Below are positions 54,596 through 64,000 of a stretch of 64,000 nucleotides of DNA, piece after piece. The notes beneath the pieces are model-generated. The model ran no database searches and was not told where the DNA came from. It was given only the letters and a program-made list of their open reading frames with translations. Source of the DNA: Gentiana macrophylla (lineage: Eukaryota; Streptophyta; Magnoliopsida; Gentianales; Gentianaceae); assembly GCA_026214975.1 (NCBI GenBank), contig CM047808.1, forward strand, positions 54,710,583 through 54,774,582, given 5' to 3'. Both the position numbers and the translations under genes were made by a program. How positions within the stretch are numbered: position 1 is the stretch's first letter; each line of letters opens with the position of its first letter.

Positions 54596-54940
54596 CTTCT
54601 AATCTACCACATGCATGTTGTCTTCCCTTTTTCCTGCAAGTACAACTGTGCTGGTTTGATTGTGAATCACTTTGCATCCTTCTTTATTGAAGTTCACATT
54701 GTAGCCTTTGTCACAGAATTGACTAATGCTTAGAAGATTGATACTCAATCCTTTAACATAAGCCACATTTTGAATCTTCAAGTTGTTCTTGAACATTGTC
54801 CCTTACCCCTTAATTTTTTGGGGGTTTTCTTTGCCTCCAAATGTAACTTTGGGTCCATCAAAAGCTTTAAATTCAGTCAGCCATCCTTTATTCCCTGTCA
54901 TATGTCTGCAACATCCACTATCTACGTAACAGACATCCTA
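54596..54940 (-). pseudogene. S3 aspartic protease, decayed
   Basis: Minus strand: YVDSGCCRHMTGNKGW (about 54880-54925), the DSG active site intact, VTFGGKENPQKIKG near 54815-54860 followed by a stop where GYG is expected, then LKIQNVAYVKGLSINLLSIS (about 54725-54785) and VVLAGKREDNMHVVD ending near 54602. Confidence 0.85.
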
Positions 54941-55913
54941 CAAAACAAATTAAGTATGTTTAGGTACCCCACACTGTTTGGGTCCATACCTGTTAGTAGT
55001 CATGCCTCTCATTCCAAGGTTATATCCATAGGATCTTCTCCTTGGATAGTTGAAGTTATCAGCTTCATATATGTAAGGCAGGGCAGAATAATTTCTTGCA
55101 GATTTATTGAGATTATTCTGATAGAATTCTCTACTTTTTGGTCCATTTGCATCCTTTTCCACTTTCCAATATACAGGAGGAAACTAATTTTCATGTTGCT
55201 TCTTGTGTCCAGGAACATGCCTTGGTTGGCTTTTCCTAAACACATGTTGCATAGCATGAAATGGTTTCTTCTTGTATTTTGGAGGTGCAACATTCAAATC
55301 ATCTTCTGAAGGGTAAAGTCTTCCCTTACCTTACAGTAAGCCTTTGCCTTTAATTGGTTGGTTTGATGATTTACTCTGTTGTTTCACTACACTGGGTTTT
55401 GACTTCATTGGTACATGATGAGTAGAAGAAACTATGGTCTGTCATTTCTAAATTTATGTTCTGTATTGGTCCTTGATTCAGAATTATGTTGTCCATTGTT
55501 TTTTTTCTCATCCTGACTGTTGCAGCCAAGACCAGATCTAGATCCAAACCTTTTTGGGGGTTTGTAAGCTGGTATATTTAGTGGTGCCGTAGTGCTTTAA
55601 ACTGCTAGGGATATTTTCTCAACTGGTTTGTCAACATTAGATGAGTGATCACCTGTTGCTAGTTGATCAGTTGAGTGTACTTCCGTACTAGCTTTTAAGT
55701 CATCTATGTCTTTCTTTAATCTTTTATTTTCCTTGCTCAGGTTCTCACATTCTTGTTCCAGAATTTCATCATTTGATTGAATTTCTTCAAATTTACTCAT
55801 GAGATTTTGGATTAGGTTTGATGAATCTAAAGGGACAATAGAAGATTGTGCATTGTCAGATGTGGATGCACTTGATGATGAGTATGAACTAGAAATTACC
55901 TCTGTTTCATCAG
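54941..55913 (-). pseudogene. S3 gag C-terminal part, cut by G4
   Basis: Minus strand, starting at the G4 junction. A Ser-rich segment and the helical LIQNLMSKFEEIQSNDEILE..LSKENKRLKKDIDDLKAS (about 55690-55820) resemble the coiled-coil Gag C-terminus of S1 and S2. Near 55530-55570 the PPKRFGSRSGLG block matches PYEDKTGLGFD of S1. Frameshifts follow, then RGMTTNRYGPKQCGVPKHT just before the protease. The capsid and zinc knuckle of S3 gag lie beyond the window. Confidence 0.7.
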
Positions 55914-56276
55914 TGTTAAGGGTGATTTTATACAATTTATAACGCTATATTTTATGTTGATTTCTCCCATATTTGTATTAATTTCCATAAGAAACGTGTG
56001 TTTAATGGAAATATTAAGTAAATGATATTTTAGATGAGTAAATCGCAAAATAGGTTAATTTATGTGTTTTAAATTGTGATTTAATGTTTATTTGGATGAT
56101 ATCACACTTTGCGATGTTTTTATGTGTTGTAGATACATGATTGAGGCTCAAAAGATGATCAAAAGTTGATTATGTTCGATCTAATTGATGATAAAAGATA
56201 TAATGAAGAAGTGGGATAGAGATAGAAGAGATAGAGATCAAGAAATCGAATTTCGATCATTGGATGGCGGCATCCG

Positions 56277-56470
56277 TGTCCCGTCCAGTGGATGGGCGTT
56301 TCTTTGGCCCGAACGAGCGCCAGGGGATGGAAAATTGATTCGTGATGTTTGGGCGCTTGTATGGGCCCGCTGGATGGATGAGCGTCCTGGTCATGAATCG
56401 GCCCGATTTGAAGTTCATATGAAGAGTGGACGGGCGTTCACCTATCCAGACGGGCGTCCGGTAGCCGACT
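56277..56470. repeat. Array of GACGGGCGTCC motifs in G4 U3
   Basis: Copies include GTGTCCCGTCCAGTGG, GATGGGCGTTTC, GAACGAGCGCC, GGATGAGCGTCC, GGACGGGCGTTCAC and AGACGGGCGTCCGG. The array ends about 30 bp upstream of the TATA box. Confidence 0.7.
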
Positions 56471-56492
56471 TGCTGAAACCGACTTTAAAATC

Positions 56493-56500
56493 TATATATA
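56493..56500 (+). promoter_or_regulatory. G4 LTR TATA box
   Basis: TATATATA in AATCTATATATAGTCGG, in the middle of the LTR, at the same relative place as TATAAATA in G1. Confidence 0.65.
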
Positions 56501-57491
56501 GTCGGCTGTTTCTCCACACAAAGGGGACCATACACTCATTATTCAAAACCCTAAACCTAGGGGCGGCTTTAGGCTGCGTTTTTCTCCTTTTTATTCCAGT
56601 TTTTATGCACTTTAGATCCAGATTAAACTAGTTACTTTTTATGTACTATTTCTGCAAATTCGAGTTCTTTGAGGATGTTTAGAGGCTAAAAGCTTCATCA
56701 AACGAGTATTGTGAAGCCATCCAACGATTGTTGATTTCGTTTTCTTGGTTATATCTTGTGAGTTTTTATTGAAAGGTTGTTTCTTATTCATGTTCAATTA
56801 CGTTTAATTGCTTTTATATCGGAAGATTTGCATGTGTGATTGTTTATTGTTGATGGAAATCTTAATAAACCCTAGATCATCATGAATAAGAATAGTAATT
56901 CGAATATATCATAACGGAAGTTAATAGGTTTAATTACTAGATTACAAACGTAAAGTTTACACCTTTGGTTAGAAAACGCGTTAATCTTACATCGGAAGGT
57001 AATAGATTAATAGATGAACTTTCTAAGGAATTAGGGTTCATAAGTAGATAAGGTGAATCACAATCTAGATAAAAACCACAATATAATCGAGATAGGGAAT
57101 CAATGCTTGTTGAAATAGGTGGATCAATCCTCGTTTGTTCGTTATAAAATTGATTTAAATCCTTAAAACTTGAATTTGTTTAGTTAGTTTACTTTTATTT
57201 GCATCTTAGTTTAGTTTAGTATTGAATTGGTTCGCAGCCCGTATCATTCCTAGCTTTGGATTATATCCTCTGTCTAGTTTTATTTCCTGTTTTGTTCGAT
57301 TTTTATTCACTGTTTAGATTAGTTTCGTGACATAGTTTAGGTTAGACAAAAGCTAGAATCACAATCGTTTAGTTCCCCGTAAGATCGACCCGGTATCAAC
57401 CTCTTTACTACGATCCTTATACTTGAGGGAAACCGGATTTATAAATATTTATTACTTGTTTGCTGTGCTAGATAAATCCGTGACAAGTTTT

Positions 57492-57509
57492 TGGCGCCGT
57501 TGCCGGGGA
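57492..57509 (+). promoter_or_regulatory. G4 primer binding site, tRNA-Asp type
   Basis: TGGCGCCGTTGCCGGGGA, six bases after the LTR end, identical to the G1 site. Confidence 0.92.
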
Positions 57510-58111
57510 ACCGGACGGTTGTCTAGTTTTTGTTTTTCGTTTTTTTTTTCTGTTTGTTTCTGTTTTTCCTGTTTTTATCTCGTTTTAAATTCCTGTTTTT
57601 AGTTGATAATTGTTTTAGGTAATTGTTAAGTAGATAATTAGGGTTTAGTTAGGGTTTAAGACCTTTCCTTAGTAGTTTCCTTTGAGATTAGATCATCTTT
57701 CTTTCTGCTTTTTACGTCGCCCTTCCGCTGCACTTCTTTTCTTTTCTCGCAAATTCAAGTTTTACGTTCTAGTTTTCCCGCTACCAAACGGGCGTCTGGG
57801 AACTTGGACGCCCGTCCGCTTGAAAATTATCAACTCGCTTTAGATTTATTCACTTAGACGAAGCGTCCATAAGATTTGGGCGCCCGTTCAAATATTCTCC
57901 TTCCAGACGAGCGTTTGGACCACTAAACGCCCGTCCGGTCCCAAATTCGCCCGACGCGCCGTCAAACCCCTTGGGCGTCCGTCCGGTCACTTTTTCTTCA
58001 ATAATCTTGTTTCTTTTTCTTCTTTCCTTTCTTTTCTTTAGGCTTTTAATTTTAGTTAGGCCTTTAATTTCTTAGCTTTTAGGTTTCGTTCCACTTGTTT
58101 TTGGTCCGTTT
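57510..58111 (+). other. G4 leader with GACGGGCGTCC motifs
   Basis: T-rich non-coding leader. Motifs at 57785-57985: AAACGGGCGTCTGG, TTGGACGCCCGTCC, AGACGAAGCGTCC, GGGCGCCCGTTC, AGACGAGCGTTTGG, AAACGCCCGTCCGG and GGGCGTCCGTCCGG. The G1 leader (2282-2480) has the same set in the same order. Confidence 0.75.
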
Positions 58112-60294
58112 ATGCAAACTCGAGTCAAAAGGACCGTTATTATACACTCCTCGACCCGAGCAAACCGTAGTCCGGCCAAACAGGCGGATTTTCCGTTCTG
58201 CGGTTCTGGCATACAGAGCCGAGCGAGATCTTGAAGAACAACTAGCTAGAGAAATCACTGATTTTGTGATAATGGCGCTAATAATAGACGTCGTTGGCGA
58301 TTCTCGCGCCATGCCAGGCAAAGTCAAAGTCAACCCGGCTATTGTTATTCTAGCCATTCTTCGCACAAACCTTTGAGTGAAGCCAGACTTATCCGGATGA
58401 TGCAAAGACGCATCAATTTTCATGGCTATCAATCGAGAATCCAGCATACCCACTTACACACATTCTTAGAGATATGCGGTACTACACGCATCCAAGGAGT
58501 AAGTGAGGATGCTATCAAGCTAAAACTTTTCCTTTTTCTTTGAAAGGAGAGGCTAAAGAGTGGTACACCTCTCTCCTTCCGAATCTATCACCACACAGGC
58601 GTAACTCGAAAGGAGTTCTTGAGTCAATATTTTCCACCTTCAAAAACCGCCTAGTGCTTAAATGAAATATTCACTTTTACCGTAAAGAGAATGAGTCCTT
58701 TTCGAATGTTGGAAGAGATTCAAGTCTCTTCTTAGAAAGTGTCCCCACCATGGCTTGCCAATGGGAAGGCAAGTCAACACCTTCTTCAATTGGATTGACC
58801 GAGCTTACAAAGGCATGGTCAATAGCTCTTTCAGTGGGGCATTTACAAGAAAACGCCTGAAGAGGGATGGGCACTGTTTGTGGATATTGCAAAGTACAAC
58901 TATGCTCCCTCTTATCAAGCCATCCAAGCACCTCCTCCTCCCAAGGTTGAGGAAGTTAATTTGCAAAGTTTGATCCCCATGCTGCAGAAACAGATGGCAA
59001 CACCTCCAGTTTCCAATCCTATAAATCAAACTTCTCCTTTTCCACAGAGAACCCTCGTGTTCAGACATTAAAATCGCCGTCGATCGCCATATGAATGGCC
59101 AATGTCAATTTAATCCCCCCGCACCTTATCAAGTGAATGCTGTTCATGATTATGGAGAGTACAATCAAGTCACATGTCAGAATTGTGATGAGGTGGGGCA
59201 CACTTCTAAATTCTCGCTTTCTATGAACGGACAGAATGCGGAAGTGAATGCATTCTATGGCGAGAACAATCAAAGGTTCAATCGGTTTCTGGCAGGGCAA
59301 TTTTCAAAACCAAGGGTTTAATCCATCTTCAAATTTCAATCCTAATTCAATTTTAATTCGAATCGAATTTCAATAGAAACCACAGGTTTAATCGAACCAA
59401 AACTCGAATTTTTCCAATCCTACGTAAAAATTCAATCGAATTGGCCTTCCAATTCAAACTCTCAATTTCAAAGTCGGCCCACCACTTTCTATTCTTCCAA
59501 TTTCCAAATCTCTCAAAGCTCCTCCCAATCTAACAATCTTGAAGCCAAATTAGAGGAGCAAAGCGAGTCAATGAAGAATCTCAAGAGACAAATTGGGCAA
59601 TCGGGTGAGCAGCTTGGCTTCTAGACCCCAGGCGGTTGCCTGGCCACCGAGAAGAACCCAAAGGGTGGTCAAGTTGCTCAATCCGACTTGAACAAAGGCC
59701 CATGTCTTGACCTCGTGCCATCAATTCCATACGGTAAAGAGGAGGCCGGTGCAATGAATCGAGGAGCGGTACTCAAGTTAGTGGTCCTTCCCATCGTGAA
59801 ACCACTAGCCCCTCCTCGCCATTTATAAGGCGGGAGGGAAGCCGAGCACATACACTCCCTCAATCGCAAGAGAAAACTCGGGTGGCTGATCCCCGAGAGG
59901 TGAAAAAGCCGGAGATCCTCAAGTGGCCGATCCTCGAGGACCTGAAAAAGCAGCGAAAGTCGGGAGGCCGATCCCCGACTACTAAGAAATCTAAAAGTTG
60001 TTCGTTGGAAGGATCTGAAGACAGAGTTTGTTAGTGCATCCTCAAAGAAGGTTTTCTCTGAGGATGACCTTAAGAAACTTCCATTTCCACCGAGAAAGAG
60101 CAACATTCCCTTGATTGAGGATAAGAAGTATGAAAAGGTGCTAAACCTTTTAAAAATACTCAGTGAATCTTCCATTATCGATGTCTTGGTCGAGATGCCT
60201 AAGTATACAAAGTTTATCAAGGATGTTGTGTCTTCGAAAAAGAAATTAGTAGGCATGGAAAGGCAAATTGGCGAGGATTGTTCCATGATTAATT
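58112..60294 (+). pseudogene. G4 gag, decayed
   Basis: Begins MQTRVKR at 58112 but shifts frame at once; KGPLLYTPRPEQTVVRPNRR and the EEQLAREITDFVIMA segment (58131-58280) match G1 gag. Capsid pieces follow: LKGEAKEWYTSLL near 58540-58580, PHHGLPMGRQVNTFF (58745-58790) and AKYNYAPSYQAIQAPPPPKV (58887-58950). The knuckle CQNCDEVGHTSKF (about 59178-59216) has lost its last Cys. After a gap with frameshifts, KYEKVLNLLKILSESSIIDVLVEMPKYTKFIK (60128-60220) precedes the protease. The minus-strand 202-codon frame 59678-60286 is a shadow. Confidence 0.85.
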
Positions 60295-60941
60295 ATGAAA
60301 ACTTACCAATTAAAAGAGGTGACCCTGGTAAGTTCAGATTTACTTACAGTGTTAATGGGAGGTCTAGTCTTCCCTAATTCTTTGTGCGATCTAGATACCT
60401 CTATAAGCCTTATGCCAATGTCTGTATGCAAACAGCTCGGTTTACAAAGCCTTCTAGAACCCACTACTATGAGTCTACAGTTCGCGGATAGATCTTCTAA
60501 GAAAGCTTCGGGGATCCTAAAAGAAGTTTTGGTTCAGATTGATAGATTTACCTTTCCAGTCGATTGGTATGTTTTAGATATGGAGAAAGATGAAAACGTC
60601 CCCCTGATTCTTGGAAGACCTTTCTTATCTACAGCTAGAGCCCTCATCGATTGCGATGGTGGGCAAGTGACTATCCGAGTTGGTGGTCAAGAGGTGAGTT
60701 ACAATGTCTTAAAGTCCATTCAAGTACCCTCTGGCCCTCCAACCGGCTTTTCCATTGATTATATGACGGATGATTTCACCGACTATATGGATAAGCAAGT
60801 CATGGCTGTAGAAGCAGAGTATGAGCGATTGGCTGATAATCTTAATACTCATGGTGTGGTAAATCTTGATCAATTAGCAGCTGATTTTGAGGAAGAATTG
60901 TTGGAAGGAGAAGCTTTGGCAGTGGGACCACAGAGTAAACT
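60295..60941 (+). pseudogene. G4 protease region, cut by S4
   Basis: Ty3 retropepsin, open for the whole stretch. LCDLDTSISLMPMSVCKQLG (about 60382-60440) is the active-site segment; plant Athila proteases usually read DLGAS, so Gly and Ala are replaced here by Asp and Thr while the first Asp and Leu remain. ILGRPFLSTARALID (about 60607-60650) is the conserved C-terminal motif, followed by VTIRVGGQEVSYNV. The frame enters S4 LTR at 60942 after PQSKL and ends in LTR-derived residues. Frame is shifted relative to the preceding gag at about 60360. Confidence 0.88.
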
Positions 60942-62655
60942 TGTTGGACTTATTTCTCAGTTTTGATGATAAGTGCCATACTAGCTGTTATAGTGCAAAG
61001 GCAAAAAGATGTCTAGATAAAATGTATAGGTTTATTAGAGTTTGATTCATAAATAGGTTTGATCAAACAAGCACTGTAAAAAGGTCAGCCGGTCGTTTAT
61101 CGCAAGAGACTAGTCTAAGTCGATGGGGTAGATAGGTCGATGGGTGGTGCAACTCTCTTGAAGATCAAGATCAAGGCCGAGGTTTCAAACTCGAGTAAAT
61201 GAAGGCTAAGGGATCAAACTTAGTATTTAATGTCAAGGATATGGGATCGAAATTTAGGCAAGTCTGTGATGACCTAAACTGATTACATATACCTTGTGTA
61301 GAAGGTCTAAGTTCCACAAGTTGGATGATGTTTGGAACTTAGTTATACTTTAAATGATGTAATCTAACTTCACAAACAAAAGTTGGATAAAAAGATTCAG
61401 CTGCATTATATTTTACAGACAAAAATATGATGTTCAGCAGACTGATTGGTTTTACAGCAGACTGATGAACCTGCTGATATATATACCTCGATTAATTCAA
61501 GATTATTGGGAAGTTACATGGATAAGAACAGCCAACTACCTCTGACTTATCAAGCAAATCAAAGGCTGAGATTAAAAAGACGTTGGGATGATCCATATTT
61601 TTTATCCATTGGATACAAGTCAAAGGGGTGGACAGACGCCTTCATCAAAAGTAATCTGACGAAGGTCGATCCTATGAATAATGACGAATGCAAAGTGAGG
61701 ATGGGACAAATACAAGGAACGGTCACATTTGAATTTCAAATTCAAGTCACATGCATTCCTACCTATAAATAGAGGACTTTCAACTCAAGAAGAACAGGAT
61801 GAATTTTGGTATAAACTTCAAGTGATAACATTGAGTTTAAAAACACCTGCACGAACTTCTTGAGCTTAAGGTCACGATCTAGTTATTTTTCTTCAAGTGC
61901 ATTACGTGTTAAAGCCGCATCAAGCATACACACTTGAAGACGCAAGTCGCTGATTATATCATCCTAATCAAGTCACTGCCATCGAATCATTTACTTGATT
62001 CATTCTTTATTTTATAAAGAACTCTTGAAAAGACAGTGAAGCATCTGTTAGGTGTGAAAGATGTTGGTTTGTGGTGGAGCTGGTGAAGAGGCAATTCTAC
62101 CCTTCAAGGACCAGTGGAAGACTCGGGAGCAAAGAATCCTACCTGTTCTTAGTTTTCGATTTTGTGAAGCCATAGTTATTGGTGAAGGACAAGCAACCTA
62201 GGACTCTTTGTAACGTATAACTCAAAGATTACTAGTGAATTTCCTCCAACATCACAGGAGAAGAGTGGACGTCAGATTACATCACCTGAACCACTATAAA
62301 AATCTCTCTACTTACTTACTGCATTTATTTTCTGCACTTAGTCATTATTCATATCAACTCATTGAATCTAGCAAATCAAATCACACACATACACTAATGA
62401 GTATCTAATACTTAGTAACATATTTAACAACAAGTAACAAGGCTTAATTTTGATATTATTCCATTTGCACAAATTCAAAGAAAGCGAACCGCACAAGATG
62501 AACTCATCATTTATCGGCCAGACTCACGAGGTCTCAAAGAGACTCATCAAGTATCGTCAGAGTCACTAAATTGCAATTTGTTAACTCCAAAGTTTTAAGT
62601 GTTAAGTTTATTCACCCCCTCTAAACTTAACTAAAGCCTTTTCAAGGGACCAACA
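60942..62655 (+). repeat. S4 5' LTR
   Basis: 1714 bp, starting TGTTGGACTTATTTCTCAG and ending GGGACCAACA. Blocks shared with S1/S2: TAGTGCAAAGGCAAAAAGATG, CAAGCACTGTAA, GGTGACCTAAACTGA, and the box TATAAATAGAGGACTTTC at 61764. The CTGAGGG inverted-repeat array of S1/S2 is not recognisable. The 108-codon frame 61446-61772 lies in U3 and is taken as chance. Confidence 0.88.
61764..61771 (+). promoter_or_regulatory. S4 LTR TATA box
   Basis: TATAAATA followed by GAGGACTTTC, matching TATAAATAGAGGACTTCG in S1 at 8827. Confidence 0.75.
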
Positions 62656-62656
62656 A

Positions 62657-62670
62657 TTGGTATCGGAGCG
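62657..62670 (+). promoter_or_regulatory. S4 primer binding site, initiator tRNA-Met type
   Basis: TTGGTATCGGAGCG, one base after the LTR end, with the same A to G change as in S1. Confidence 0.88.
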
Positions 62671-62762
62671 AAGGCTTCATTACAAGGAATCCTACTTGTT
62701 GTGCTTGAGAAAATTCTTTAAAACTTTCTTTCAAGTTATTGATTTTCAAGACTTGCATCATG

Positions 62763-64000
62763 GATAACACACACGATGCTAGAACCATGTTGATGTGCTC
62801 TCTTGATAGATTTGATGAGTATAAACGTCGAATGCGAGGCATATCTTGCTCGCTACTCATGATGAGATGATGGATGTACTAATCAAGGACCACTTTGAGA
62901 TTACAAAGGCGAAGAATAATGGGTGACAGAATCGAGTACATTCCTAAACCAAAGAGAGAATGGAATGCGAAGAAGAGAAAAGAGCAAACCTCAACAACAT
63001 TGCTATTGATATCATCTACAGAACCTTGGATAGCAATATGTACATGAAAGTCAAAGATTGCAAGACTGCAAAGGAACTTTGGGATAAGATTCACTTAATC
63101 TGTGAAGGCACTGATGCAATAAAGAAGAACAAAATCAGTGTGGCGAGAAAAAGGTTTCAAAAGTTCAAAATGCTTTGCTAATGAAACCATTGAGCAAATG
63201 GAGTCAGTTTCAATGCAATCTTAGATGAACTTACTCGCTAAGTGTAAGTTATTCAAAAGAGGAAGTAAACACCAAAATCTTGGAAGCTTTACCTGCAAGA
63301 GATGTTTGGAAAATGAAGGTGACTGCAATTGAAGAAATGAGAAAGCTGCATGAAGAAGACACCTTCAAACTGTTCTCTGATCTTAAGGCCTATGAATTTA
63401 GCAAGAAGCTAGTGCTGGAATCAAAAGGAAGAGCCAAAGACCACTCAGATTGGTCGCTTCACATCATGAAGAAAAATCGGGAGGACAGGATGATGATATG
63501 CTAGATGAAATGCAAGAACAAATTGCTCTCTTGAGCAAGAAAATCGAAATGATGAAGACCGGAAAGGCCCTACAAGAAATTTCACAAAGAGGCCTCTTGA
63601 AAGAAGGAAAGAAGAACCAAAGAAAGATAATGACTATCTATGCTTTCATTGCAAGAAACCAGACACTTCAGACTGATTGTCCCGAGTTGAAACAAGGCAA
63701 GGAACTCGATTATCTTTGCTTCAACTGTAGAAGCTGGACATTTTAGACTGATTGTCCGGACTCATCAAGACCAAAAGTCAACAAAGGAGACATGGCAAGA
63801 AGGCTATGGTTGCTGAAGATGAATCAGGATATGAAGTGGGATCTGAAAAAGGAAATGAATCAGATGACACAGCACTGGTTGCTGATATGGAGGATTATGC
63901 TTTGATGGCCAACATGGATGAAACGAGGAGGTATACAACATCAGTATCTATAAACACTCCTACTTTGGAAGTGATTGTGAATCAACTCGTGGTTCAAATC
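62763..64000 (+). pseudogene. S4 gag, decayed, with duplicated zinc knuckle
   Basis: MDNTHDARTMLMCSLDRFDE opens at about 62761-62763. The frame breaks near 62845. The UBN2 capsid domain follows (NLNNIAIDIIYRTLDSNMYM, about 62988-63045; CKTAKELWDKIHLICEGTDA, about 63060-63118; EEMRKLHEEDTFKLFSDLKA, about 63337-63390). Two zinc-knuckle copies follow: CFHCKKPDTS..DCPEL (about 63640-63690) and CFNCRSWTF.TDCPDS (about 63718-63762). Each has lost its Gly-His. S1 has only one knuckle. The C-terminal acidic part AEDESGYEVGSEKGNESDDT (about 63814-63873) matches S1. Several stops and frameshifts. Confidence 0.87.

Larger units (their letters stand above)
55914..57485 (+). repeat. G4 5' LTR
   Basis: 1572 bp, TGTTAAGGGTG to CGTGACA, matching the G1 LTR. 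U3 carries GACGGGCGTCC motifs (56277-56470), a TATATATA box is at 56493-56500, and U5 ends with GATCGACCCGGTATCAACC..TACTACGATCCTTATACTTG. A 148-codon open frame at 56185-56631 lies across U3/R; it has no retroelement or host similarity and is taken as chance. Confidence 0.92.
7955..64000 (+). mobile_element. S1: Sirevirus-like copia element, outermost container, 3' end beyond window
   Basis: The plus-strand parts in order are 5' LTR 7955-9722, primer site 9724, gag 9868-11648, protease 17403-17709 and 26452-26550, integrase to about 27640, reverse transcriptase/RNase H to 29307, spacer 29308-29499, ORF2 promoter and ORF2 33138-34803. These pieces line up when insertions G2, S2 and T1 are skipped. 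ORF2 is then cut by S3, which runs out of the window, so the 3' LTR of S1 is not seen. The S2 target duplication proves protease continuity across 17709/26452. Lineage rests on the integrase, RT and RNase H signatures. Confidence 0.85.
34804..64000 (-). mobile_element. S3: Sirevirus-like copia element on minus, inside S1 ORF2
   Basis: Minus-strand order from right to left: gag C-terminus (55913 to about 54936), protease, integrase, RT/RNase H (to about 52080), spacer (52080-51362), interruption by C2, ORF2 promoter (39620), ORF2 (39511-36409), polypurine tract (36180-36171) and 3' LTR (36168-34804). Gag is cut at 55913 by G4; the gag start and 5' LTR of S3 lie beyond the window. It shares the Sirevirus RT/RNase H signatures and the gene order pol-ORF2-LTR with S1. 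Confidence 0.85.
55914..64000 (+). mobile_element. G4: Athila-like Ty3 element inside S3 gag, split by S4
   Basis: Plus strand: 5' LTR 55914-57485, primer site 57492, leader, gag, protease to 60941, then S4. The rest (RT, integrase, 3' LTR) lies beyond the window. It is the same family as G1 but in opposite orientation. Its LTR start interrupts the S3 gag frame. The base string before it is ATCAG; its partner cannot be seen. Confidence 0.9.
60942..64000 (+). mobile_element. S4: Sirevirus-like copia element inside G4, 3' part outside window
   Basis: 5' LTR 60942-62655, primer site 62657 and gag from 62763 to the window end, all on plus. LTR ends and gag match S1. It is the innermost element of its nesting path (S1, S3, G4, S4). 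Confidence 0.9.

Noticed and set aside
54770..55309. 179-codon plus-strand open frame
   Set aside because: Antisense to the S3 gag/protease junction; no similarity of its own and hydrophobic composition typical of such shadows.
56185..56631. 148-codon plus-strand frame in the G4 LTR, considered as an LTR-encoded gene
   Set aside because: It overlaps U3 motifs and the TATA box, and the equivalent part of the G1 LTR is not open in the same way.
59678..60286. 202-codon minus-strand open frame
   Set aside because: Antisense to G4 gag; the plus strand carries the family motifs.
61446..61772. 108-codon frame in the S4 LTR
   Set aside because: Falls in U3 up to the TATA box, with no counterpart in the S1 or S2 LTR.

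Overview
The window is plant nuclear DNA, very probably pericentromeric or other heterochromatin of a eudicot. Almost every base belongs to LTR retrotransposons inserted into one another. I recognise no host gene, tRNA, rRNA or CRISPR array. The plant assignment rests on Ty1/copia pol proteins with the YVDDI and TAEAEYIAAGSCCA signatures of the Sirevirus lineage, Ty3 elements primed by tRNA-Asp (Athila/Tat type), and AT-rich composition. I cannot name a species. The element labels below are mine.

Layout. 1-4293: G1, an Athila-like Ty3 element on the minus strand, cut by the left edge. 4294-7433: C1, a copia remnant (gag, protease, integrase, LTR end) on plus. 7434-7954: the only stretch I cannot assign. 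7955 onward: S1, a Sirevirus-like copia on plus that is the outermost container of the rest of the window. Inside S1 lie: G2, a truncated Ty3 (11649-17402); S2, a complete non-autonomous Sirevirus with target duplication CTTCT (17710-26451); T1, a Tat-like 3' remnant carrying an antisense ORF (about 29500-33137); and S3, a minus-strand Sirevirus (34804 to beyond the window). Inside S3 lie C2, a minus-strand copia (39657-51361), and G4, a plus Ty3 (55914 to beyond). Inside C2 lies G3, a short non-autonomous Ty3 with target duplication ATATT (41369-46778). Inside G4's protease lies S4, another Sirevirus (60942 to beyond). Nesting is thus at least four deep along two paths.

The most interesting content is a second gene, here called ORF2, found in S1, S2 and S3. 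In S1 and S3 it lies downstream of RNase H. In all three a TATA box sits 100-109 bp upstream of its ATG. The predicted protein has an N-terminal globular domain, a basic nuclear-localisation-like cluster, an acidic segment and, in S2 and S3, long helical or coiled-coil stretches; no membrane segment is visible. S2 has lost all of pol but keeps ORF2 as one 1,121-codon frame without indels, interrupted only by seven point-mutation stops.

All coding regions are decayed by stops, frameshifts or insertions, so they are given as pseudogenes. Ends of truncated elements are approximate unless I give an LTR terminus or a target-site duplication.
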